Assembly: GCA_029378245.1 (NCBI GenBank)
Contig: JARKIF010000032.1
Coordinates: 310,001-374,000 of the forward strand
Length of the DNA stretch: 64,000 nt
Source of the DNA: Roridomyces roridus
Lineage: Eukaryota > Basidiomycota > Agaricomycetes > Agaricales > Mycenaceae
Direction of reading: 5' to 3'
Part shown: positions 35,478 to 46,600 of the stretch, piece after piece
How positions within the stretch are numbered: the first letter of the stretch is position 1
How the letters are laid out: each line of letters begins with the position of its first letter
Program-made: the position numbers and the translations under genes
Notes under the pieces: model-generated
The model's input: the letters and a program-made list of their open reading frames with translations, nothing else
The model's database searches: none
What the model was told of the DNA's origin: nothing

Positions 35478-36031
35478 CTTGTGCAAATCTTGTGGGTGAG
35501 TGCATCACGGAGGTCACCCTGGACTGTATATAGTATATTCAATGAGAATACCTAGATGGATGGACAGATGGTGAAATTAACAGCCGAGCGGTCGCACCGG
35601 GCGGCAGGAAGGATTGCACCGTGAAAGAACCGTGGATCATCGTGGTCACGTGGAGACGCCGCACTCACCTTCCGTTCTCTGCGGCATCCGACCTCATTGG
35701 GCAGCAAAAATTAGTATCGAGCTTCGACCTTGCTTCGACCAGCTCTCCGTATCTCTACACCATTTCGCGACCTCTTGTCCAGGTTGCTTCCCGCATTTTC
35801 TCATGACCTGACAAGCTCAGTGCCAGTGATTGAACTCTTCAAGTCACTGACCGCCGATTCACTCAGGATGACTCAGTGGACCCAGAGTCGGTCACTCCGG
35901 TGTTCGCTCGCCCACAGTGTATGTCCGCATCTTCTTCTCAGACACGATGCATCCGACGCGATTCCGCCGAAGCATATCTCAACCCGTGCCGCATGCGCGC
36001 GGTATACTTGGCTCCGGTTTGCCTTGCTACC
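35478..36031. other. Intergenic region
   Basis: About 550 bp between the adenylation pseudogene and the MFS gene. An open stretch runs into the MFS start from 35876, but nothing supports an earlier start codon. Confidence 0.4.
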
Positions 36032-38433
36032 ATGCATCAGACGACTAACGATCCAAACGTCAACGACTCTACCAGGGCCCCGAATGCCGACGATGTGCTT
36101 CCCCTTGAAGCGCAATCTAGTCTTCGATTTTGGCTTGTCTTTACCGCCTTGTGTTTCTGTGTTCTTTTGTCCGCCTTGGATCTTGTAGGTTCTCCGTGGC
36201 TCCCACACCCCACTCACTTTCCTCTTAGGGTGGCGTCAGTACAGCTGCACCAACCATTGTAGCAGATCTGCATGGCACTGATTTCTCTTGGGTCGGATCC
36301 GCCTACACATTGAGCAGGTATGTCTCGAAATATAGTCCCGAACCCCGACTCATACAAAGAACTTCAGCGCGGCATGCCTCCCCTTCGCAGGAAACCTGGC
36401 CCAGATGTTTGGGAGACGTCCAGTCACTCTCATCCTGGTCCTCATATTCGCAATCGGATCTGCCGTTTCTGGCTCTTCGAAAAGCATGACAACTCTCATC
36501 ATAGGAAGAGGTGACTTGACCACTTTGCCCTTGTCGTCGATTTAATCTCCGGATGCAGCCATTCAGGGCGTAGGCGGAGGTGGTCTGCAAACACTTGTTT
36601 ATATTGTTACTGCGGATCTCGTGCCCCTTCGAAAGCGAGGGATTTTTACGGGAATAACTGGCTTGTGAGTATGTACTACAAAGCTCTTAGTGCTCATCTA
36701 ATGTCTCTTTGCTAGGGTTTGGACCTTGGGAACCGTCGTCGGACCAGTGATCTCCGGGAGTCTCACTGAAAAGGCCTCTGGAGATGGTTTTTCTGTGCAC
36801 GCAAACTTGCCCTGGTGGCCCCCCCTGATATGTTGCAGATATGAATCTCCCTCTGTGTGCACTGGCGTTTGCAACAGTTGCGCTATTTCTTCATCTTGAA
36901 AAACCAGAAGGCGACATTCGCAGCAAAATCACCAAAATCGATTGGATGTACGTCTTCAGCGTCGACTCCAGAGCGTGTATCTGACCGAATACCAGCGGAA
37001 ATATTCTCATTATCGCTTCTTCGACCTCCTGCATGTTGGGCCTGACTTGGGGCGGTGGTCGTTTTCCCTGGTCGTCTGCTCAAGTTCTTGCCCCCGTCAT
37101 CATTGGCGTGATTGGGCTGGGGGTAACCCTCGTATACGAAATCCATTTTGCACCTAAACCGACGGTCAGTATCGCTCCATCGGCTTGCAGATCACGGTAT
37201 TGAATTTTTTCAGATCCCGAAGATCGTTATTTCCAACCCAGGCAGTCTCCTCGGGTATGCCAGCTACATGTTCTCCTCCCGTAGGCTCACTCGCATTAGA
37301 TATTTCGCCGCTTTTATCCATGGTGTGATCACCCTTGGCGTCGCCTGTAAGTGCTGCCATTAAGACGAATTTCTTCCGTGTTGAAAAGCAGTTTAGTTTA
37401 CCTGTACGCGGAAACCCGACGACTGTACTTTTTCCTAACTATTTGCAGGCCGACATGGTTCCAGTCCGTGCGCGATGCCACACCCATTCAATCTGGGCTA
37501 TATTTCTTGCCCATGGCAGCGAGTATTTCACCTGCAGCAATCGTCCAAGGCCTCTTGATTGCCAAGCTCGGTCACTATCGACTCACCGTACGGGCACTCC
37601 GTCATTTATACAAGCTTAATGCTCAGAAAATTACATCCAGAACCTCATAGGCTGGAGTGCGGTCCTCCTGGGCCTCGGTCTCTTCATAACCCTGGATCGC
37701 AATACTTCACTCGGCGTCATCGTCGTCTTCCAAATCATCCAAGGCGTCGGCATGGGTTTACTTTACGCGTTGACGGTACGTTTGCCTTGGCTGGTCCACT
37801 TCAAGTTCTTGCTCATGAATCCCGTAGTTTGTCGTCCTCGCTCCGCTCCCCGTGTCAGAAAACGCCTCAGCCGTCAGCCTCTTGTCTTTCGTCCGGGCGT
37901 TCTCGCAGGTTTGTTACAATGTCCATTCCGACTCATCCTAACTAACGACTTATTCGCAGAGCTGGGGTGTCGCGATAGCAGGCTCCGTCATCTCAAGCAA
38001 ACTTGCCTCCACCCTCCCTAGCTCAATACTCGAGCAATTCGACCGCGCCAACTTAGTGTACGGCGTCATCCCCGAGATCGCCGGGATGCCCGAACCCCTT
38101 CAGGACCAAGTTAAAGACGCGTATGTGGAAAGCATGCGCGTGATTTGGATCGTCATGACGGTGCTGGCTGCCGTTGGATTCCTCACTGTCTTCTTTGTGA
38201 AGGATATCCCGCTCAGCCGGACGGTTGATGGGAAGTGGGGATTGAAGCCTGCGGAGAAGGGCAAGCCGGAGAAGACTGGGATGGATGAGACGTCGGGAGA
38301 GATATTCCTGTTTCCCTCTGGTACTTTGAAGTATGCTGACTTGCAAAGGCCGCCACTACTTAACACATTCATCCCGGTCGGACTTGTGCAGAGAACTTGT
38401 ACACCGACACTGAGCATGTGGGATCCACTGTGA
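36032..38433 (+). CDS. MFS transporter, DHA2 family, possibly frameshifted
   Basis: Starts at ATG 36032 (MHQTTNDPNVNDSTRAP). Spliced exons read SALDLGGVSTAAPTIVADLH, FSWVGSAYTLSS, NLAQMFGRRPVTLILVLIFA and AIQGVGGGGLQTLVYIVTAD. Later come MNLPLCALAFATVALFLHL, a 7-nt exon (37397-37403) completing AFYLPTWFQSVRDATPIQSG, and SWGVAIAGSVISSKLA, ending at 38433. This is a 14-helix DHA2 pump of the multidrug/siderophore type. At 36776-36790 the expected SWRWFF motif is one base out of frame (GCCTCTGGAGATGG). The reason is either a 1-nt loss or an intron with an odd GTTTTT donor that skips the motif. All other junctions are in frame. Confidence 0.72.
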
Positions 38434-38559
38434 CTGGTTATCACTGTACACGACGCAGGGCGGGATACAAGCTCGTACTAATGGACCATTGATACATATT
38501 GAGTGTCGACGGGATTTGCAACACACTAGTCGTGCGGAACAGCAGATAGGTACTAAGTA

Positions 38560-39010
38560 AAGGCGTTTCCATCTCCATTCTGGAAGGTCGATCTCCTCAC
38601 CAAACGCCGTCGATCTCCATTCTGGAAAGTCAAGCTCCTCACGGGTGGTTGAAAACGCCGGTCGGGCATTGTGTTTGTTCCCAGGTCTTACTTTGTGGGC
38701 GCCTGATTTTCTGCGGCTCATCTACCCATTGGACAACCAAAAAAAAATCAACATCGCTTGTGGGGCCCCCGGGCTATGGCGTGCGCTGCCGTATTGTATT
38801 CCTGGGAAGTAAGTACCGGGCAAAGTATAGATAGTTCTGTTTCCATCTCCATTCTGGAATGTTGATCTGCACCACGGGTGTTTGAAACGCCGTGCGTGAT
38901 ACACTGTGTTTTTAACTGTATGCACCCAGGTCTTACTTACTTGGTGGGCGCCTAGTTTGCTGAAACTCGACTACCCATTGGCCAGCAAAAAGAAAAATCA
39001 ACATCCCTTC
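38560..39010. repeat. Diverged direct repeats of about 200-270 bp
   Basis: Two copies (about 38566-38755 and 38839-39005) share ordered blocks: TTTCCATCTCCATTCTGGAA, an ACGGGTG block, GAAACGCCG-type sequence, CCAGGTCTTACTT, GTGGGCGCCT, CTACCCATTGG, and A-rich sequence before ATCAACATC. The CTCCATTCTGGAA core occurs a third time near 38610. No frame is conserved between copies. It could be a fragment of a dispersed element. Confidence 0.65.
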
Positions 39011-39262
39011 TCCCGGGTTCCTCTGCCTCCGCGGACCTGGGTTCACACATTGTCGGCGCATTTTCTGATTCATTTATCTCATTCTCATGCCCTGGCATCG
39101 ACCAATGACCGGAAGACACAGGACATATTCTTGACCCTGCTCAGATTCTGCTGTGCCTTGAGATGTTCGCGAATAGGGCCGGCACCAGCCCGCATCTCCG
39201 TGAACAAATTGAGCTCGTCTTGAATCTTGATATCGATTCAATATCGATTGTACATCATAGAA

Positions 39263-40931
39263 TTAAATATCCCCGCGCTGCCCCTGGTCAACGGGCATGA
39301 GCTCGAACGAGTTCGCACAAGTAGTGGTGTTAGAAAAGTGAAATTCGAGCGTCGGCTGCTCAGTAGTAATCACTGTATCCGACGTGAAATCTGCTTGCTC
39401 CCGGATGGATATAAGAAGGCGGTTTGCTAAGACAGCAGGGATTGACAAGCTGAAGCCCGTCCAGAGTTCGTCGAGCGTCAACTGGTAGAGAGATTATCGT
39501 GTTCATCCTATACGCAAGGATGTGCAATCGACTCACGATGTTCATCATCCAAGTTGTCACAGTTCCAAGGTGAACAAGTGATATCCTGAAGATCTCAATG
39601 AATGCCAGGGATTGAACATAGGTATTCATGCTCACGCAAAGAAAAACCAGACAGATTCTTTCATCAACTTGGGGAGAATTTGACCGCTTGGGATCTCTGA
39701 GCGATACTGCTGCCATGCTTTGAACACGGCCAGCAAGAATATAATGAACTCCGTTATCAAGAGTATCACTGGCACGTAGGCGATCCAGTGGCCGTGGGGG
39801 GGATCACCGTCGGCACAGATGAATAGGTCGGTGGACGGGTTGTTGGTGGCTGTATTGGAATCAAATTGCTGCAACGCCATTCAAGGACCAGACATACCGA
39901 CAAGACCGGGCGCAGGCAATTCGAGGAGGATGATGAAACCGGTGAGCTCTATAGCCAGGAGGAGCACAAGAAATGCCAAAATCCTCTTGCTGCGTCCGTA
40001 CATCGCATACAGACGAAGCGACAAAATCACTGTATTCTTTCGACAGGGTTTGATAAGTACTTGCGACAAGACTGACTTTGATTGAGGACATGTTGTAACG
40101 CTGATCCGCCATTTTGCCAGTGAAAGAAATCCGAGCCTGGTTTCAAAGAGGAGTCAAGTTTGACGAAGGTCCGAAGGTAAAACACTATTACTTACATCTG
40201 CAGACATTTATCTCTTGCTGAGCGATTCCGAAGAATGAACCCACAACTGGAGTGGCCGAAATCATGAGCGAGTGTGGTGAGTGAAAAGTGTATGGACCTG
40301 CCTTGGCAGAAGCATCGCGCTGCGCGAAGACTGGAAGTAGGACGGACAAATAAGCATTGGCATGAAGAATCCAGCCCATGGACGCACCCACAGCATCGGT
40401 CCTACCGTACAGTTAGACAGTTGTACGCACATAGGATCCAAGAAGCTCACAGATTGTAACCTAGGCTGTAGTACCGATTCTGAATTGAATTCGGGCTTAG
40501 ATTCTGGCAAGAGGAAGCAAACAAAATGCGGACAAATAGGAAAAGGCATTTGGCCACCGTCCATTTGGGCCGACTCTTCAAGACAGTCAGAACGGGGCAG
40601 TATGTTTTGCAAAACCCGCAATGGACGCACCCAGAATAAGCTGATCTAGATATCAATGCCATGGTGAGCCTAGACTACATCTTCATCCTCAAAGGAGCAC
40701 TCACTTCTTTGGGAAAGTGCATGACTGCCGCAGGTTTGCATCGACTGGTAGCATTTGATTCGTGCTGGATTCACTCACAGAACTCGTAGACCACGATAGT
40801 GGCGGCGGCAACTGTAAGGAAGATGAGCACAGGAGTTGCAGGTAACTCATTCAAAGTCCGCATGACTGACGTTGGCAGTTTCGCTCCCATTGGGCGTGCT
40901 CGAAGGCTTGGATGTCGATGGGAGTATCCAT
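39263..40931 (-). CDS. DUF6533-domain seven-helix membrane protein, copy B
   Basis: Starts at ATG 40931 (MDTPIDIQAFEHAQWERNC), spliced to LAAATIVVYEF. Then RPKWTVAKCLFLFVRILF, LSLRLYAMYGRSKRILAFLV, the VPVILLITEFIIFLLAVFK helix, AWQQYRSEIPSGQILPKLM, and LDELWTGFSLSIPAVLANRL. The tail ends at 39263. It matches copy A (28899-30565) exon by exon with high identity. RVWP-type acidic-basic boundaries of DUF6533 are only partly conserved. No stop or frameshift is obvious, but exon borders near 40200-40450 are approximate. Function unknown; receptor-like roles have only been guessed for such families. Confidence 0.74.
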
Positions 40932-41639
40932 GAAATGGGCGGAGGGAAGGCAGGACTCAACGGAGATTCCATTCAAATTTATCTGAGCCAAATTATGCAT
41001 GATCGGCGACGAAGGGGTGAGATTTTTGGTTCATTTTTGGTCCGTTGATGCACCTGCAGCGCTCAACGCCCAGCCTTGTATCAGTGGCTCGTCATTCGGC
41101 ATTTGTGCCCTACGTACCTCCTGCACAGGACAGCTCAGAGGGCAGAAAATCCTGGGGTGGTCGCCAACCTTCCCTACGAATCTCCACTTAGAACTGGGCG
41201 TGTGTCAAATTAGCCGCCACCAGTGACAGTTCTACGGCGTCTCACCACATGTAACTTCAGCTCCCAAACGGTCTCAACAGCACAAGCGCATTCAGCAACG
41301 GGCAGCAACGGGATTCTCCTTCGATTGAATACGCCGTCACCCGTGACTAGTACTGACGCTGTCTCAAGGCCAGGTCACACGGTATTACACCGAGGACGGA
41401 GTCGATAACAACTATTTGCGGTGGCAATAGCTTCATATTGTGTAGAATTATGTGGATCTGGGAACTTAGCGACTGGAGGGGAAGCAGCCAAACACACCAT
41501 GAGAACTCGCTGTACATATTTCCGGAATTCATTCCCGTTGATGCATAGAATCCAGGTGGGATAGATCATCGGTGCCGGGAATGCTTGATTATGTTGATGC
41601 TCCCGAGGAATAGGTCTTCGTGGACTCAGGATTGCAACA
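40932..41639. other. Intergenic region
   Basis: About 700 bp upstream of DUF6533 copy B. Shares a near-identical ~25 bp with 26178-26205. No gene supportable. Confidence 0.35.
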
Positions 41640-41880
41640 CCTGTATGTAGCCAGCGCGACGTCTGGACGGTGCAGTCCCCGCGCAGAGACAGGTAGCTGA
41701 TGGCTTTATGTCGGTCAGAATAGGAGTTGGGAAGGCAAGCATCACATGAAGCGCTTCCTATGTGACAATGAGCCGAGCTTGTTGTAGATGTCTTGCGTTT
41801 CGAAGGCGTCTTGGTTGATCCCGCGAAATTGGGATTGTTGACCTTTGAGGTTACGATGGGTCACAGGAACGGGTTCCGTG
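41640..41880 (-). pseudogene. Fragment of adenylate-forming enzyme gene (second remnant)
   Basis: Read on the - strand, 41872-41765 encodes PVPVTHRNLKGQQSQFRGIN and QDAFETQDIYNKLGS. It matches the exon after the core motif of the pseudogene at 34177-35477 almost residue for residue. The similarity runs on at DNA level through the following intron (about 41640-41745 against 34670-34780). The SGTTSG core and everything before it are missing. It is a partial duplication with no chance of an active product. Confidence 0.8.
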
Positions 41881-42318
41881 GAACGCGTCCTGGCTTGAGT
41901 CATAGCGCGCCATTGCCTCTGCAACGACGGCAGCTTCTTGGGCAGTGGGATACATGGTGGTGGAGAATAAGACGAGTCAAGATCATTCCTCAAGCTGGTG
42001 CAGCGCGACCAAGCAGCGAGTCGGAGATTGCTCGCCAGAGAAAGGAAAGGCGGGATTGTGATGGCGGATCATCGATCATCGATCATCTCCTCTCCTTGAC
42101 GAAATTCGCACAAGACGCTTCGAATGGATTCAAGACACGAGAAGATAAGAAGACAAGGCAATTCAAGAAGAAGAAAATTTCAAATTCAAAGCACGAAAAG
42201 AGATGGAAAAAGGTGGATTGCATAGACTACTTACACGATACATGGGGCATAAGGCATATAATGATACATTTCTGATTGTTTTCACAGTCCGATTCACGAA
42301 AGCAAGTCAATAGCAAGT
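41881..42318. other. Intergenic region downstream of hydrophobin locus
   Basis: About 440 bp. A-rich, lysine-coding-looking stretch near 42140-42210 without family features. No gene supportable. Confidence 0.4.
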
Positions 42319-43617
42319 TTAGAGAGTGGTCGGGGAGCAGTTGAGACCGGTGCTGCCCTTGAGCTGCGAGCAAGCGCAGGGAGAGAGGCCGGCGCTGCAA
42401 CTCTTGGCTCCATAGATCGACGACACAGCCTGGCAGGCCTGGGCAATCGCAGAGCCGACTTCAGAGCTGGCCTTGGTCAATCCGAGCTGCTGAAGGAGGC
42501 TCTCAGCAACGGAGGTCTCCGCTTGGACGATTTTGCTGCAGCAGTAAGTGTCGCGGCCGCCAATCGAGCCCGAAGAGCTCGTGGTCGTGGCCTGCGTCGT
42601 GGAACTGGTGTGGGTAGTGGCGGCTGCGGTGCTGCTGGTGCGGACGGTGGACGAGTAAGCCGGGACCGTAGAGGAGCGCACAGCTGAAGAAGAGACGACG
42701 GGAGCGGTAGAGCTCGGGCGGCTGCTCGGAGAAGGAGCAGAGGAGCTCGGGCGAGCGGCCGAAGAAGAGGCAGCGGCGCTGTTGTAACGAGCAGATGAAG
42801 ACATCACAGAGCTGCTGGGACGGGGAGCCGAGGAAGATGCCGCAGCGGAGCTGGAGTGGGCCGAGGAGGAGGGTGCCGCACTGCTGTAGTGATCGGATGA
42901 AGACATCACAGAGCTGCTGGGACGAGCAGCCGAGGACGATGCCACGACGCTGCTAGGGTGAGCGGAGGAAGAGGCCGCAGCAGAGCTGGAGTGGGCGGAA
43001 GAAGAGGCAGCGGCACTGCTATAGCGAACGGATGAAGAAGCTGCAGCAGAGCTGGAGTGGGCGGAAGAAGAGGCAGCGGCACTGCTAGAGCGGGCAGATG
43101 ATGAGGCTACAACAGAGCTGTAGCGAGCCGATGAAGAGGCGCTGCTAGAGCGGGCAGATGATGAGGCTACAACAGAGCTGTAGCGAGCCGATGAAGAGGT
43201 GCTGCTAGAGCGAGGAGCCGAGGAGGCAGCGGCACTGCTGTAACGAGCAGACGAGGATGGAACAGCAGAGCTGGGGCGAGCCGTGGAAGAAGAGGCAGTG
43301 GCACTGCTAGAGCGGGCAGATGATGAGGCTACGACAGAGCTATAGCGAGCCGATGAAGAGGCACTGCTAGAGCGAGCAGCCGAGGAGGAAGCGGCGGCGC
43401 TGGAGCGAACGGAAGATGCTGCGGCGCTGCCCAAGCGAACTGATGAAGCAGAGCTGCTACGGGCGGCGGAGGAAGAGGCCGCGCTGCTGTAATGAGCAGA
43501 TGAGGGCACCGCAGAGCTAGAGCGGACTGATGAAGCAGAGCTCGAACGAGCGACGGACGACGAGGCCGCGCTGCTGGGACGAGCAGAGGAGGAGACCGCA
43601 GAAGAACTGGGGCGGAC
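42319..43617 (-). pseudogene. Cut-off 3' extension of the hydrophobin gene: linker 3 plus third cysteine domain
   Basis: The frame of the upstream gene continues without shift past the TAA at 43618-43620 for 432 codons. It first gives another Ser/Ala linker (SSSARYSSVVASSSARSSSA type, ~330 residues), then a cysteine domain at the C-terminus: DTYCCSKIVQAETSVAESLL, AQACQAVSS, GAKSCSAGLSPCACSQLKG, STGLNCSPTTL. It resembles a class I hydrophobin domain, but the first Cys is missing (Ile at the spot) and the second CC pair reads C-A-C. There is no start codon with a signal peptide, so it is not a separate gene. It would be made only by stop readthrough or in a strain without the nonsense change. 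Confidence 0.7.
43081..43200. repeat. 60-bp tandem duplication in linker 3
   Basis: Two 60-bp units (43081-43140 and 43141-43200) are identical except at their first and last bases. A diverged third copy lies near 43305-43365. Twenty codons per unit keep the frame. Confidence 0.9.
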
Positions 43618-46600
43618 TTATGAGGCAGAGCTGCTACGAGCGGTTGAGGAAGGAACGGCAGTGCTGTAGCGAGCAGATGAAGAAGCGCTACTGGAACGAG
43701 CGGCCGATGACGAAGCCACACTTGAGCGAGCCGATGAGGAGGTAACGCTGCTAGAGCGGGCAGCGGATGAAGACGGGCGGGCCGAAGAGGACGAGTGAAC
43801 GCTCGAAGCACCGGCGCTCGAAAGCGAGACTGGAGAAAATATAAGTTTTTCGTCTTTTTGTGAGTAGATAGAGACTTTACCGCTCGAGCAATCAATGCCG
43901 ATGGCGTTGAAAAGAGTCTTGCAGCATTGCAGAGGACGCTTGGAACCAGAGCTTGCAAAGGAGTCAGAACGAAATTCTTAACAACAAACCAAATACTCAC
44001 CAAGACTTGGTTCCGTCAGCAGCAATGGTGGCAGGGACACACGCCACACCGATGTTTTGTCCCACATTCAAAGAGGACGAGACACCAGCATCGTTCAAGC
44101 AGCTGCTGCCGTAGGGGCTAGTGGGAAGCTCGATGGTGTCACAGCAGAAAGTGCTCTGTCCGTTGCACGAAACCGATCCAGAGGCAGATGGCGAGGCGCT
44201 CGAAGCTGTGCGGGACACGGAGGCCGAGCTCGAGAGACGGGAAGCTGATGTTGATGCCGACGAGTGGACGGAGGCAGAGCTGGAGTGGGCCGCAGACGAG
44301 CTGCTGGCACGAACGCTCGAGGCTGAACTGCTATGAACAGAGCCGGTAGCCGAGGAACTGGAGTGGGCGGAAGAGCTGCTGGGACGAGCGCTGGAAGCCG
44401 AGCTGCTACGGACAGAGCTGCCAGCCGAAGAGCTAGAGCGGGCGGAAGATGTAACCGCGCTGCTGGAGCGAGCTGATGCCGATGATGCCGATGCCGATGA
44501 GTGGACGGAGGCAGAGCTGGAGTGAGCCACGGAAGAGCTGCTGGGACGGACGCTCGAGGCTGAACTGCTATGAACAGAGTTGGTAGCCGAGGAACTGGAG
44601 TGGGCAGAAGATGCACTGGAGCGAGCTGATGCCGATGCCGACGAGTGAACGGAGGTAGAGCTGGAGTGGGCCGCGGACGAGCTGCTGGCACGAACGCTCG
44701 AGGCTGAACTGCTATGAACAGAGCCGGTAGCCGAGGAACTGGAGTGGGCGGAAGATGCAACCGCGCTGCTGGAACGAGCTGATGCCAATGATGCCGATGC
44801 CGATGAGTGAACGGAGGTAGAGCTGGAGTGAGCCGCGGAAGAGCTGCTGGGACGGGCGCTCGAGGCTGAACTGCTATGAATAGAGCTGCTAGCCGAGGAA
44901 CTGGAGTGGGCGGAAGATGCAACAGCGCTGCTGGAGCGAGCTGATCCCGAGGATGCCGATGCCGACGAGTGGACGGAGGCAGAGCTGGAGTACGCAACGG
45001 AAGAGCTGCTCGAATGAGCGCTGGAAGCAGAGCTGCTATGAGCAGAGTGAGCGGAAGATGCTGATGCCGATGATGCCGAGCTGGAGCGAATGACAGATGA
45101 TGACGTCACAGCCGAAGAGCGTGCCGAAGCAGAGCTGCTAGCCCGGATGCTGGCGGAAGAGCTCTGGCGAATGCTGAAGGAGCTGGCAGAGCTGGAGCGA
45201 GCCGAAGACGCCGCAGCGCTGGCAGATGAGCTGTAGCGAACCGTGGATGACGACGCGGCGGAAGAGCGAGCTGAAGAGCTGCTGGAGGAGCTCGAACGAG
45301 TTCCGGACGATGAAGCAGAGCTAGGATGCGTAGAGCTGCCGGCTACGACGCTGGAATGGGCCGATGAGACAGCAGAACTGCTGGAACGAGCCACAGAGGA
45401 TGAAGCACGAGCAGAGGACGAGCTCGGGGCATAGACAGATGAGGAGCTGCTGCGAGCGCTGCTAGATGCCGGGCGGGATTGAGAAGCGGAGCTGCTTGCA
45501 CGGATGGAAGAGGCCGACAAAGAGGCGCTGCTTGCACGGGAAACTGAGGCAGATGACGAAGCCGAGCTGCTAGGACGCGAGGATGAAGTCGCGCTGCTCG
45601 AATGAGCCACAGAGGAAGATGCAGACGACCGGGGTACCGAAGAGGAAGCACGGGAGCTGCTTGCACTCGCAGAAGAGTAACCGGATGGACGAGACACCGA
45701 GGCAGAGCTAGCACGGGACGCCGACGAGGATGGAACGGCGCTGCTGGAACGAGCTGCAGACGACGACGCGGAGCTGCTGGCATGCGAAACCGACGCAGAG
45801 CTGCTGAGACGCGATGCAGAGGCCGATGCAGAACCGCTCGAGCGGGCTGAAGCAGCTGAAAGAAATTTCGTTAGAATTGGAATACAGAAATCACTTGTAT
45901 AACTTACCCGAACTGCTCAAGCGAGAGGACGATGAAGGGCGAGCGCTGATGCTGGAAGCAGAAGATGCGACCAAGCTACGAGCACTGCTTGAAGGCGCCG
46001 AGGAAGAGTGGAACACCGAAGACGACGAATAGCCGTGAGAGCTGCTCGAAGAACGAGGCGCAGATGATGAAGCAGAGCTGCTAGCCCGGGTGGAAGCCGA
46101 AGCAGACGAAACACGGGCGCTACTCGAAGCCGACGCAGAGCTGCTGGCACGGGAGACCGAAGCGGAGGCGCTGGCGGAACGAGATGCCGAGGCACTGGAG
46201 CTGCTGGCCCTGGAGACACTTGACGAGGCGCTTGCAGAGCGAGACGCTGAAGCAGAGACTGCAGAGCTGCTAGCGTGGGAGGCAGAGCTGCTAACTCGGG
46301 AAGCACTGGAGACCGAGGCACTGGCAGAACGAGATGCGGAAGAACTGCTGACGTGAGCCGATGCCGAAGCCGAAGAGCTGCTAGCCCGGGATGCAGACAC
46401 GCTGGAAGCAGAAGAAGAAGCGTGAACACTGCTCGAAGAGTGCGGTGCGGAGGATGAAGTGCTAGCCCGGGTGGATGCCGAAGCGGCAGAGCTACTAGCC
46501 CAGGACGCGGACACGCTGGAACCCGAAGCAGACGAAGAAGGGCGAACGCTGCTAGAAGAGCGGCCAACTGAAGACGAGGCAGAGCTGCTCACACGGGAGA

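Noticed and set aside
42319..43509. Third cysteine domain as an independent gene
   Set aside because: No signal peptide or credible start. The frame is continuous with the upstream gene apart from one stop codon.
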